From Lichenostomus cassidix (taxonomy: Eukaryota > Chordata > Aves > Passeriformes > Meliphagidae), in the NCBI GenBank assembly GCA_008360975.2, contig CM039182.1:101897443-101961442 (forward strand): a DNA stretch of 64,000 nucleotides, in the 5' to 3' direction. Below the pieces are notes generated by a model. It was not told the DNA's origin and searched no databases. It was given only the letters and a program-made list of their open reading frames with translations. The position numbers and the translations under genes are program-made. Below, in pieces: positions 37,110 through 49,894 of the stretch. Each line of letters begins with the position of its first letter. The first letter of the stretch is position 1.

Positions 37110-37545
37110 GAGGGAGGGATGAATGGAGACTCCTCTGTGTGGGAAGGGCTGGGGACCATACCTTCTCCTTCAGTGAACATTCTCAGTGCCTGGCACCACA
37201 CAAAAGGTGGGTGCAAAATATCACATCACCATGGCCCTGATGCACCATCAGCCCTGCCTGTCCCTATTAGCCCTTCCTGTGTTATCCCCACCCTGGCACA
37301 GATCAGGACTGCATTTCAACCCCCCAGGGCAGTCAGCCCCAGCCCTGAATCACCACAACAGGGCCAGACTCCATGCCTGGCCATGGGATGCTCCAAACTG
37401 TTTCCAGGGAGGTGTCCAAAACCTGTAGTTGGGGCTGCCCCAAAGTTTCAGAGCTGCCCTGCTCCTGCCCTTGCTGGAGGGACAGGCATCACTGCCAGAC
37501 CCTGCCCTGACAGACTCCATGGGGGCTGGACATGTGCATTTCAAA
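37110..37545. other. GC-rich block with a 154-codon plus-strand frame, unidentified
   Basis: This block is clearly richer in G and C than its surroundings but not CpG-rich. It carries a plus-strand frame of 154 codons (37119-37583) rich in Pro, Ser, Ala and Gly, plus overlapping frames in other registers (80 codons plus at 37186-37428, 84 codons minus at 37350-37604). The start has G at -3. I recognise no domain. Simultaneously open frames on both strands are typical of GC-rich stretches lacking TAA/TAG. An old LTR or another degraded repeat is the more likely source; I could not match it to a family. Confidence 0.3.
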
Positions 37546-40500
37546 AGAAAGCAGTTGTCCAAAAACACGTAATGCTGAAGTAGAAGGCTAATAGCTGAAT
37601 CCACAACCTCTCACAACCAATACCTCTCCAAGCCACAGAATCTCTTGGCTTGCTTTGGTGTCTGTTGCAGATCCTATGTTTTGGTACAGGAGCAGACAGC
37701 GAGTGATGCTCCACTGTGAATTCTTTCATAACCTTCACTATACTATGAATTTTTCTTCTGGAGCTGGGCATCTGCCTTTAGGCTTTGCAGCACCAGCAGT
37801 CTAAGAGTCTTGAGACCTTTTCTTTTTCTTTAGTCTGCACTTCAGTACCAAAGCTGTCTTTTGATCTATCTCTTACTGAGAAGTTACTTTGCAAGGGAAA
37901 TTTTAGAAGTCCAGAGGGGTCTACTTTATTCTTTCTACTCATTGCAATAAAGACCAAAATTGAATGAGTAGGAGGCAATACCAAATGAGGGAAATGGATT
38001 TCATCACCCTTAGGCTATTTCAACTACAACTCTTCTTTACAGGAGGGTCCTCTGGGCATTGCAGGAAGCCAATAGTTTTTAAATGCAAAGTTAGTAATCA
38101 TTAGCAAGAAACATAAGAATCTCTTTCCAACTGGGAGAGAAACTGATGGTGAAGCGGACAGCCTGGAGGTGAAGGAAGCAGACAGGGGTTAGGAAAGGCT
38201 GTCTTTTGTATGCTTTCTCCAGAAATTGATTGAACAGAATGCTGCTACTTACACAAAAGCAAATATCACCACACAATTTAAGAGCCATTCAGTGAGATCT
38301 GCCAGAAGGAAAGAATTTATAGGGCATAAAGTAGAATATTCACAGATCCTTATGTACCTCTGCCTGTGATATAAACTCTGCAGCAGGATTTCAGGTTGAT
38401 GTTTTTATTCAGACATAAAACTAAAAACATTCTAATCTTATTTTCTACTTTTTCAGTGCCAGCATTGGTCTATAATACTTTAGTTGTATTACAATATGGC
38501 AAATACTATGTTCCAGTGTGGCTTTAGCCAAGAGAACTGCCATACCTGAAAAGATATGTCTACATTGCAGCTACTTGAAATTGTGCAGACATAACCAAGT
38601 TGCCTTTAAACTAGCTTGTTTGGATAGTCAGCTCACCTTAAAATTTCTTAAAAGCATTACCAGCATTGATTCTGTTATCCCAAGAAGAGCCCTCTGTGCA
38701 GTGCTCTTCAGACATAAAAAGGAGAGAGGAGTAAAGGGGAAGTGTTCTGTGCTCAGCAGGAAAATTGCCTCTCCTGCTTCTGACAAGAGGGTGAAAACTT
38801 GGGTACAAGGACCTTTATTTCTGGGCTAATGCCAAAACCCTGAGTAACAGCCACTGCCAGGGTGGCTTGACCTGATAGACACTCTCTCCATCAGTTTTAC
38901 CACGGATCATGGGGATTTCAATTCACTTTTGCTGCTCTGAAGTGTCTTGGTACCTGAATGCTATTAGGCTAGTGCCCTGTGCTCCAGTGTTATCAGGTCA
39001 TAGAAGAGTCTGTACCTCTATTAACACTTAGTACCTAAAAATTTGCCACAGACTTTCAGAGAAAATCATCACACTCTGAGAACTGGGAAAAAGTAGACTG
39101 AACTCTTTTCCTGCTTTCTCTTGAACTTCTCTTGACCTGTGCCTCACAGTGCTACTTTCTTGCTCTATCACAATTTGGATCAAGCAATGTAAACTTTAAA
39201 ATCTAACCTTTGTGAGTTATTCTTGAATCCTTCATCTGTTCTGTGAAGGACCAATGAAGTCACCTGCTGATACCTTGTCCTCGATGGCTAATACATGTGA
39301 ACCTTCTCTTTACCATGCAGTATGCAATGTGCTGCAAATATTAAACTTATTTTCTGTAAATCTGTGTGCAGAAGTGTAATGAATATACACTTGAAATGGT
39401 GCAAATACCCGCAGTGTTCCCAATGCAACTCATGGACATGCATGCACCTTGTGATGATAATCTTTCAGTGCACATTAGGCTTAAGAATTTGGGATAAACC
39501 TGACTCAAGTGTAGCTATATACAAAAGCAAATTGAGAGGAGAAATACAAAACACATAAAACCATGTCAGGGACGCAAGTGCCAATTTTGGCCTGAGCATG
39601 TAATATAATCAGTACTAACATATGAAAGAAAGCATTTAGCAAACTCATTTTTCAAGGAACTCATCAAGGAAGCATATGCTGATAATTAAATTTATGGCTG
39701 ATCCAACTCATAGATTTGCACTGTCACAAGAACCAAGGTATTTATTACAAATTGAGGTCACTTAAGGAAACCCATTTTGAATCACTGCCCTCTTCAGAAT
39801 ATATGTTCTGTGACAAATATGTCAGGGTTTGACTTTGATGCATATAGACCTTTATGATGCCAAGTATTTGGAGCATCTCAGTTATAACCTGAACATCACG
39901 GTTTGCCAAGGCCTAGGCCAAGACTGGGAGGTTATGCAGGACATCAAACTCTATGCTCTGTCTCTAACAAATGAGGGGATGTTCATTAGTTTGTCTTTCA
40001 ATGAGCTTTCAGTACACTCACTGAAGTGAACACTTGCTCAGACTACATCCACCACAGGCCTGCTGATACTGCCAGGGTGCAGGGGCACCGCAGGACACAG
40101 CCCACGTTTGGGAGATGCAGGACTGGCATGCCAACTGTTTCTCATTAGCACCTTCTCCTCCAGACCTCACTCCTGCAAAAGGCACCAGGAACAACATTGC
40201 ACACTGCTCCTGGTCCTGTCCTCAGGATCCTTCCACACAAGTTGCTTTCCACATTCGATTCCTCTCCCATGTGTCAGTGGCTCATCCTATATCTGCTAAA
40301 ATGCTTTATCAGCCCTATCCTGAATTAGCCACTTCCAAGTCTTAAACATGAAACCAGAATTTGGCCCTGAACTAATGTTCAAATTTAAGACAGCTTAGAG
40401 TGGCAATGACTGACTATCTCCCAAACTTCTGTCCCATAACACTTACCTCGAGAAAATACTCTAGGCCTTCCCACTCCTATATAAGTTTCCTGTAAGCACC

Positions 40501-43500
40501 AGTGTAGGTCATCCAGGTATGACAAATGTAACGAGTTAGAGGGAGCTGAAGGTCCACAGTTGGCTGTCAGTAACTGGGATGAAATTTAGGTGTCCTGAAT
40601 TGTCTTTGTATTCATGAATGAATTACACTCACATGACTACAATAATCTGGTCAGGCAGGCCTTTTACTACAATTTATTTTCCCTGGACACGGTTTAGATC
40701 CAGTGATTGTAACAGCCAAGACAAAACACAGTTGTTTTTTAATGACAAATGACCTGACCAAGCCTCTACTTTAGCCATCTGTGCATATTTCACCTAATCC
40801 CACTTCTAGAATTAAATTACTTAGAGACACTAGAAGTCATAGGAGAGTGCATCAAAGAGCAATAGAACTCAAGACACATGGAAGGAGAGAGAACAGGCAT
40901 CTTTAGTGCTTTGGCTAGTGTTTAGAGTTTGAAAAATTCTAATGCTGAAACTTACAGCAGAGAAAAATTCTATGTTCTTGTTGGGCTCCAGGCCAAAGCA
41001 ATCACGTGTATTTAGTGTGAAAGCACTACATTTACCATTTTAAACTCTATTCCCATCCTAATTCAAAACCACTTATGAGAAAATAAATTTTATCACTGAA
41101 AGTGTAAAAACCATAATAGCCCACTTAGAAAATACAATAGTTATTAGAAGAAACATTCACTACATACTTTGATGGATTAGCCACATTGATCCCCCTAAGC
41201 CTTTCCAATTACGAAGATATTAACATGAAATTTACTCTTTAAGGACCTACAAAAAAGAGTTGTATGTGTTGAAATGGTGAGGACAACCCTAACTTACAGC
41301 AAATACCAGTATATAATAGTTCATTCGGTGATAAAGAGAGGTAAATTGAAGCGAACTATTTGGAAAGTCCAATTAGTCATACAACTATACCAACAAACAG
41401 CTAATACCATAATTTTTGAGGAAGTGAAGAATTTCTTAAAAGATCAGTTCTACGAGCAAGGTCTGTAGAGTTTTTTTAATTCCAGCTTTCACCAAAATGT
41501 GCCTATTTACCTGAATGTGTGTGGCTCACTTTCCTGTAAGCTTGACTACCTTCCCCAACTATAAAAGGAGGCCTTGTGTGTTTCTCTCTCTCTGTCCCCT
41601 ACAAGTCAATGTGAAGTGATATCATCAGATCATTATGGCTACAGCACCACTCATCTTCAACCAACTAAACAGTGTTTAAGAATTGTAGTGCAATGGGAAT
41701 GTCCAATTGATCTTGGGTGTTTTTAGTAAAGAATGCAGAGGTCCCTGAGGGCTTCTGCCAGCACTCACCCTTGCTCAGGGAGGTCCCAGGAGCACTGTGC
41801 AGAAACTTCTTCTCCTGGGTCCCAACAGCACAGAGCTGAGTGTGTATGGCAGCAGACAGGAGCCACTACCCCCTGCACAACCACAACTCGTTCAGTGTTC
41901 TCAGCACCTCAGCAGGACTCCATCGAGCAGGGTTGCTACTACTCTCAGTCAGGTCATGTGTTGTCTAAACATGTGTTCCACTTGTAGCTACATGCTGAAA
42001 CATGATCTCATTCTATTGCAGGTCAGAGTAGGTATTGATGAAAGGGTAAGAATAGACATCCTTATACGTGAATTTTACCCTTGATCTTCTAAAACCTGCT
42101 CCTCAAGCCTTCAACCTATATTTGTTCAGTAGCTTTCCTCACAACCCATTGCAGTGATTCTCCTTTGCACAGCTAAAAAAAACCCTCACAGACCATTTTC
42201 CACGTGTGAAAAGAATATAGGTACAGTTTTTCCACTGTTGATATAAACACTATCCTTTGTGAGTTCAGCTTTAGAGTATTTTGATAGGCAGATAAATAAG
42301 GACTTTTGCTACAGTCTCTTATTCCCAGGTGGGTGGTATTTTCTGTAGTGTTATTACCACCTGTATAAATAGCAGCACTACTGCTGGTGTAATTTGGACT
42401 GCTGTGGATGTATACACTCAAAGCTCAATTAGATAGTTTTAGTTGTTCACCTATAAAATGATAACTGCAGTCACCTGGCATTTGGTAAATAGATTCAGCA
42501 ACCTCAGTGCTCCAGAACATCTCCCTAATTTGCCACAAATAAAGAACACTGCATAAAGCCTGGCATCCCTTGTGAAGCATCCTGTAATTGCAGCAGAAGG
42601 GGGAATACAGCACATGCAGATGCCAAGGTACTTCAGCTGCAAATATCCACTAACAATTTTTATTACGTAAGCTTTTAGGCTTGAATAAGAGCACTCCTAC
42701 GGCATTGTGTTTCTCTGATGAAATTAGGGAGGAATGTACCCTAGCAAATATACCCATCCAGAATGAAAATATATTTACAGTGTTTTAACACTATTTAGTC
42801 TGAATATCCATGAGGAAATTTAAAATTAGGTTTAGCTTGGTTTGGTCGGTGTCCATTGCTACATAATTAAAGGTCTGTTCCCTTATGTCAATATTTCTAA
42901 GGAAAATCATTCAAGAATAGCTAGTGTTATAGTCCATAAACATGAGCACTGAAGACTATAAAGAGAAATATGTAATTTACCTAGAGTTAAGACTTCTTCA
43001 AAGACCTGTGTGATGTTCCAGAAAGGTCCAGATAACAAAGAGGTATGTCCTTAAACCTCTAAAGAAGTAACACTGTGTCCCTAGTAAACTGTGATGCAGT
43101 AGCATCACAGTAGTCTTTAGCTATACAACGTCATTAAGGAATGGAATTCTTGATTTTCTATTTCTTCCCTTGCAGCACTTAAAGGGCAGCAAAATCTTTC
43201 TGTCATGAAAGCATTAGAAGCAGCTCAGAGTATTAAAAGCAGCTAACTTTCAGTCCTTCATTTAGAGAATCCAATCCAGTAATATTATGGGAAGTATTTA
43301 CATTATATGTCAACTCTCAGCTTCTATCTCTCCCTCCTCTTTCAAGTTTATTGATTTATCACTACAGAATATGATAATTTCTTCTGAGGCATTGCCTTCC
43401 CTGAGGGCTCTTTTCTTCACCAACTATAGTGGAATATGTGGGATACAATTCCTGTGTGCTGTTCAAAAGAGTAATTTGTTTCTGAGATTCGAATAATATT

Positions 43501-44594
43501 TTCTCCTTTGACTGAGCAAAATACATCAATTTTTCAGAGTTATATCCAGTCAATAAATTCCCCCAAAAGTGACATTTTAACTGATTACAATCCTATAGCC
43601 TTGATGCCACTGTGGATATTAATACTTAAAATTAGGAAGCTTGAGTGCCATTTCTTCATCATATTTACAAGTTTACTGAACTAATTAAAAATATATTAAA
43701 ATTAATGAAACTTTGAAAGTGATTAAAGTGGTTTCACACCAGGAGAAAGACACTTGAAACATCAATTCTGTCTGTGTGTTTACATCTACCATGATTGAGA
43801 GTGTTTATAAATCAGTGTTTTCATTAAGGAGCAACAATTCATTTTCTCCTTTTTAGAAATGCAAGTCTTAAATTACAGTACTTCCTTTTCTGTTCTAATT
43901 GCAAATACAAATTTGGTGTAGATTTAAAAAAATATAATTCATCAAAGGACAAATCCAAACAGGAGCTCTTCCTCTACCTTTAGTGGATTGAATTGCACCC
44001 TATGACACTGGCAGGTAGAAGTAAAGAAATAAAAGGCAAACCATATTTTTCTTCTTTTATCTAGCCCTAGAAAAGAGACATGAAAATAGTATTACAATAT
44101 GCTAAATACCTACTATGACTCCTATTTTATGTTATAGTTGGAGTAGAAAATATTTCGTGCATGTAACATATTTAATTCGATTCTGTCCTTAAGCAATCTG
44201 GAAACAGAAATTAATAAACAGATAATTTAAGTGAGGGAATTCCTTTTTACCCCCACTGTCTAGTTACACTAGTCATTATCTCACATTGTTACTTCCCAAT
44301 GAAACTGATTTCTAAAATAGCTATTTGGAGAAATATCTGCAATATTGCCAAGGAAAGAAATTTCCATGAGTGACATGTTTTAGCTGGCCTGCTCTAGTCT
44401 AAATATCTGTTCTTTTTCATAGGTACCAAATCCTCTCTTTCTACAAGACATTTCTTTACCAATACCAAAATTCTTCAAATGGAATTATAAATGTATTATT
44501 GTACCACTTGCATTTATATATATAAATTTTTTAAAAGATTAATTCCTAGACATTTTCCCCTTCTGCATCTAAATGAGTTCTGTTGTCGTGCCGT
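37546..44594. other. AT-rich non-coding DNA, no gene recognised
   Basis: About 7 kb without a recognised gene. Slightly GC-richer sub-stretches (40020-40340, 41730-41960) hold overlapping short frames that look like chance. A TATA-box-like sequence at 41560 is listed separately. An old LTR around 41510-42000 is conceivable but its edges could not be found. Confidence 0.45.
41559..41568 (+). promoter_or_regulatory. TATA-box-like sequence
   Basis: CTATAAAAGG matches the TATA box consensus well and is followed 15-30 bp later by a pyrimidine-rich stretch (TTTCTCTCTCTCTGTCCCCT) of initiator type. No gene or frame of note follows. It could be the core promoter of an unrecognised old LTR or a chance match. 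Confidence 0.25.
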
Positions 44595-44740
44595 ATAGAA
44601 TCATAGAACCATAGAACCATAGAATCATAGAATGGTTTGGGTTGGAAGGGTCCTTAAAGATCACCTGGTTCCAACCCCATGCCATTGTCAGGGACACCTT
44701 TCACTACACCAGGTTGCTCAGAGCCCCACCCAACCTGGCA
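44595..44740 (-). mobile_element. CR1 LINE, 5'-truncated 3' end
   Basis: Read on the minus strand this is the 3' untranslated end of a chicken-repeat-1 LINE. A conserved body (including the phrase equivalent to GGTTGGAAGGGTCCTTAAAG on the plus strand) is followed by the diagnostic tandem tail of ATTCTATG-like units, seen on the plus strand as ATAGAATC/ATAGAACC repeats at 44595-44632. Only about 146 bp remain; the copy is cut off on its 5' side near 44740, as is usual for CR1 because reverse transcription starts at the 3' end and often aborts. The body stays close to the consensus I remember, so it is younger than the CR1 at 49895-50930. CR1 dominance is a hallmark of bird and other sauropsid genomes. 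Confidence 0.93.
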
Positions 44741-46200
44741 TGTAACAGGGGGGAAGTTGATAATGGAATATAACAGGAAAATAAAAATCAGACAAAAAGA
44801 GGAAATCCCCATTTTACAAAGCCAGAATTGCTTTCTTTAAATTCGCAGCAAGAATCAAAGAACACATAGATGCAGCAACCCCTGAGTGTAATTGGACAAT
44901 CCTTGCCTAATCCAGTGTCAATGTCAGGCAAGAATTTAAAAAATAAAGAGGCAATTAGAGAGGAAGGAGTGAGACACAAGACAGGAGAGACTGGCATGCA
45001 GTAAAGTACATGGGTTTTCTTCAGTATCTTGCCCTGGGGTGATGCTTGCGAAAACATTTGTTACATTTGTTGAAATTTTGTTTTGACTGGCTGTTATTTA
45101 TATTCCACTTTGTAAGAAAAAATACTCTTAAAATGCCTGAATACTAAATACATAAAGCTTCCAGCAATTATTTGTATGAACACAGGCATTGACTGGAAAT
45201 ATGCAGAGGAATATAGCAAAGGTATTTATTAGTCACAATCTCCTACAGCAAGACCAATATTAACTAAAATATATATTATTCAAGAAACCCAAGGTAATGA
45301 AGGTTTTGGTTTATAATCTAGTCCATATTAATAATTCAGTATGAACTAACCCAACATTATGTAAAATTTAATTTGAAGCTCTTTTAGCCACAAAAGCCAG
45401 CTCTTGCACACTGCTTTGAATTACCTGACTGACTTCTAAAAAGTGACTTATGCATGTCTATTACTTACAACATAGTTTTTGCAACAGAGTGCATCTACTA
45501 AAGGGTTCTTTGCTATTTTCCTGCCAAGTGAAAATAGAAATTTCCATTTCTACATGGAAATTTATGGGATATTGTCCTTCACTGTATATCATTAGGATTC
45601 CCTTATTTTAATATAACTTATTAGTAGGTTAATGGGAAAATATCCTACCTGCTGATTTAAATATAAGGTAAAGATAATAGTTATTCGTATTTATTAAAGC
45701 TATTTGGTTCATCACAGTGACAATACATCAGGATAAAGAAAAAAAATGTACTAAGTAGAAGGGAACTCTCCCCAGGACGTATATTAATATCATTAGCACA
45801 TATTAAAAACTGAGAACGTTGTGGTAACAAATATTCAAGCTGATTCAAGAACCACAGCAGGAGCAAGAGTGGCTTCTTTTACCCTGCAGTTTTTGAATTG
45901 GCACAGGCTGGGCAATGAAAAGTATGCTGGAGGAAAGAGTTTTAAATAAGTTCCCAGTTTGCTTGCAGAGAAATCTTCACTAGCAGAACATGATTAAAAT
46001 CTGTGATAATGTAGTCAAGCACAGCATTTACTAAATCACTTTATCTAGGTGTTTGGCCATCATCAGTAAATAGATATGAAGAACAGCACTGGATGCTCTA
46101 TTGGCATATGAAAAACGCTATTGAATAATGAAGAAAATATACTAAAAGGGAGGAAGAAAAGCAGATCATGCTTTTAAAAGAGTAAAATAAAACTGATATA
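44741..46200. other. AT-rich non-coding DNA, no gene recognised
   Basis: AT-rich sequence between the CR1 fragment and the GGAA array, with an 89-codon minus-strand frame (44788-45057) that has no recognised similarity. From about 46140 the plus strand becomes increasingly purine-rich. Confidence 0.5.
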
Positions 46201-46234
46201 GGAGGAGAGAGAGCGAAAGAAAAAGAGAGAGGAG

Positions 46235-46350
46235 GGAAGGAAGGAAGGAAGGAAGGAAGGAAGGAAGGAAGGAAGGAAGGAAGGAAGGAAGGAAGGAAGG
46301 AAGGAAGGAAGGAAGGAAGGAAGGAAGGAAGGAAGGAAGGAAGGAAGGAA
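46235..46350 (+). repeat. (GGAA)29 microsatellite in a purine tract
   Basis: Twenty-nine uninterrupted GGAA units over 116 bp, preceded by a purine-rich stretch from about 46201 with a single C at 46214. Uninterrupted length suggests high mutability and a young expansion. The tract has mirror symmetry and could adopt triplex structure; arrays of GGAA are also known as multimeric ETS-factor sites, although no regulated gene is visible here. Confidence 0.97.
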
Positions 46351-49300
46351 ATTAAAATAGGTGTAAGACAGATAGATGTGGGTTTGATTCTAGACTGCTA
46401 CAGGAAAGATATTTGAAATCACCCAGTATCACATTCAAAAAAATCAAACCTAAAGAAGACTGCCTATCAAATTTGAAAATCAAGCGAAAAAAAGGAAATA
46501 AAAAGGGTCTGAGTTGACAATCAGGTGTGGAAGATAAAATCAGAAAATAATAGGAGGAGCATTTAGCTGGAGTCCCTAGTTATCTAAAAATAGGCTCCAA
46601 CTAAGTTAAGTTAGGTGTCCAAGCTCCCACAGTCAGTGAAATGTAGTCAGCTTTAAATCTGACTCAGCTCCTGTAAAGGTCTCTGTACTTAGATTGTGTA
46701 TATTACTAGGTTATTACAAATATTACTGTATTTGGAGAACTCTGAAATTAGATTTTCTATGTTACAAGACTTGTTTTGGAAGAACAGACACATACATGTA
46801 TTTTTTGCTCAAATCATCTGAATTCCACCTGAAATCCTTCACAGTCTTGTAATACACTTTAAGGTAGACACAGGCTGGAAATAGCTATGGCCCAGCACAT
46901 GGGTCCAATGGAATGGTGAAACAAGACATGTTTGATCTGATCCAGCACTAAAAAAAACCCTAATATTAATTTTATACACAAGAGCATCAGACATACAAGT
47001 ATTTGCATGTATTTGTGTATACATTTTGGCAATCCTCTGAACCTGAGGAATATGTCACATTCTATTCTTCAGGCTGGGTCACATATATGAACTAAACAAA
47101 AACTTTATACTTTTAAGAGATTCTGATGAATATGAGTTAAAAACAGTGTAGGCCCACAAATGTAAATTTCTTTCATTAACACTTTTAAGCATTACTGTGA
47201 AAGCAGTGATCTACCAGAAAATTATTTCAAATGTTTGTGAAAAAATCCTCAGCTTGTTGATAGTAGAAGTAGTATTCATAAATATGTTTTAAAGGTTTTT
47301 ATCGGCAAAACAGAGCAATACTCAGATGTTTTTTCCATCTGGGCTGTGAGGAGTTTTCACTTACACACTGTAAAAGACAGGATAACTCAGCACTTTAAAA
47401 ATAATCAAAGTGAGAATCATGTGTGCTTCAAAAAGTGTGAAAGTTTATATTTTATTTCATATATAATAAATAAAACACATCTCCTCATGGTTTCTTAATT
47501 TCCTTTTTCTTTGTTCTGGTTATAATTTTTGCCACACAAGAACTGCCCAACCTGGAAGTTAGATGGAATATCTGACACCTCCAAACATGTAACCATGTAG
47601 ATGTTTTTCACTGAAGACTGACTCTCAGACAGTAGCATTTGCACAAAACAGGTATATTCAGATTACACTGAACAAACTGTTGGCATGGAGAAGCATACAT
47701 TCTTTCAATTTTTTGTTATTTTAGAGCAGAATTTTGGAGGTAGGAGGTAGCTTCCCAAGAACATCAAAGGCTTGTGACTATAAGTACAAACATAATTTTA
47801 AATTACCTCCTTCTCTCTCATTGCCCCCAAAAAACCTCCTTATACAAAAGTATCCAGTACAAGACAAAAACTCTCTTTTGGGTCTTTTACCTTACAGCTA
47901 TCTTACCTTGTTAGATTTCTCACATCCCACCACTGCGTCCCTCCACACAGCTTCCTCCTTTAAACTACCCCAGAGATGTCCTGAGAGCAATCCAACTGAA
48001 ACAGCTACGAGCAAAAGGTCCAGGTGGAAGGTCACAATGGAGACCACTATCTACATCCACACCTAGTCCAAATGGCTCTTACCTAAGAGATGCCCTTTTG
48101 AAGGGGCTTCATATCACGCCCCTACATCTCCCCTTCCAGAAACACATACCTCATGCAAGTCTCAACAGCTCAAGCATTCCCTGAGCCCCTCTCCACACAG
48201 AACAAAGGGAAAGACTGCCCCAAAGGAATCCTCTCATGTTCACATTAGATCTTATTTAGGTTTAGCAGAAGTGTTTGAACACCATCACCTGTGTGTGTTT
48301 TGTTTGCTTGCTTGTTTGTTTGTTTTTTTTTTTGCCTCAGAGTCCTGCTTGCTCTTCTCATTTTTTTTTTAAATGACCCATCTGTTAAATCACTCAGAGG
48401 GATTTCTGTCAACTGTCAGGAGGGGCCACACCACACCAACACGAGCTTCCACTGCAAAGAACAGTAACCAGTCACAATGATCCAGCCAGGACTTCCTTTC
48501 ACTTTAGATAACTTAAGGGGAAAACAGTGCCTGCTACTATCCACAGCTGTAGCAGCAACTCTGAGAAGTTGTCAGCAGTCATTTGGAAGCATTTCACCAG
48601 CATTTCAAAGCTGGCTATGGATTGGGATTTGTCAAGAGGCACCCTCCAGCACCTGGACTCTTTTCCACACAGTGTCTTGTGTAACCATCCCCGAGGTTAC
48701 CAGCAGCTAGGGCTCTCTCATTCTTAGGCAAGTCTACCACTCACTTTTGATCCATGCTCCTCCATGCATCTATCAGTTCTCAATGAGCACTCTTTTTTTA
48801 CATCTGTTTGAATTTTGCCTGTATGCCTTCTTTCCCTAAGGGCATGCCCAGCCTGTGGCACAGAGGGAAATCTCAGCTGAGATCCAGAGAGATTTGGAGA
48901 AAATCTAGGTGATCCCTCTGAGGAAAAGGCAGCCTGCATGTCGGCTGTCTGTGGTCAGCCTGTGCCTGTGCCCTTGCTCTGGTACATGTACATGAAAATA
49001 TAGGAGGTCTGATTAGTATTCAACATTCACATTAAGGCAGCTTATTTTACATGCAAATATTTCTTCTTGGTTTTCAGTCTTCTAATGGTGAAAATAATAA
49101 CCTAAGATTGAATCTGGTAGGTGTTTGAAAAGTGTATGAGAGGGGAGAATATACCCTTTGAGGCAGGCAGAGTCACAGGTGATTTGTGCCTTAAGGTCTA
49201 CATATGACGCCAGTGTACCTTCAGACAGAAAGAGGTTTTTCCTGTTTAATGACAGAGTCCAAACCCAGAAATATCACAGAGCTGCTTGCTCTTTAGTGGA

Positions 49301-49423
49301 GCTGCAACAGTTTCCTCCAGGCACTGAGCTGTGCTAACCTCATGATATTTTCTGTGCTACTATGAAAACAATGTCACCCACTGCAGCAGCCCAAATGACT
49401 TTCCCTGAAAGTACACTCCATGG
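46351..49423. other. AT-rich non-coding DNA, no gene recognised
   Basis: About 3 kb. A TTTG-type run with poly-T occurs at about 48301-48333 and another T run at about 48361-48370. A 110-codon frame at 47734-48066 (plus) has no recognised similarity. No gene identified. Confidence 0.5.
48301..48333. repeat. TTTG-type microsatellite with poly-T
   Basis: Interrupted TTTG/CTTG units passing into a T run. Simple low-complexity repeat. Confidence 0.85.
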
Positions 49424-49756
49424 TTACGACAGAAATTGAGAGCTGACAGAAGAGGTCATCATCAGTATCAGGTACTGAGGCACCATGCTAGTAGGCAGCA
49501 ATTTGCTAAGATGCACACAGTGGGTGCCTTGCCTCTTGTGGAAGCTGATATTCTGTGGAGCAAACAGGCTACTGCAGCAGGGCTCATACACACACACAGA
49601 AGGATCACTGTGGACATTGTGGATGCTCATCATGGTAAATTGGCTGGACAATGCCTCACAGACCTTCACAACAAATTTGTTGGTGGATTTGACATGACAA
49701 CTCCCCATGAGATTGCCGTGGCCAGCTTCCAAGAACTGATGTGTGCTCATTCCTGA
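49424..49756. other. Interval open on both strands (106 and 108 codons), unidentified
   Basis: A plus-strand frame of 106 codons (49436-49756) and a minus-strand frame of 108 codons (49424-49750) cover almost the same DNA, with a third plus frame of 70 codons at 49485-49697. Composition is closer to coding than the AT-rich surroundings. I recognise no protein in any register. One explanation is a fragment of a processed pseudogene or of an old element next to the CR1; another is chance. No poly-A tail or flanking duplication was found. Confidence 0.2.
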
Positions 49757-49894
49757 GCTATTGTCGAGAACGGGAAATGGGAGCCTAGCTAAAATAATTG
49801 CCTGTCAAAAATGAATCACTTACAGAAGCACAGCATCAGCCATGTTAGGGGAGAAAAGGAATCATTAGAGGCATGTTATCCACAGAGGGTGTCT

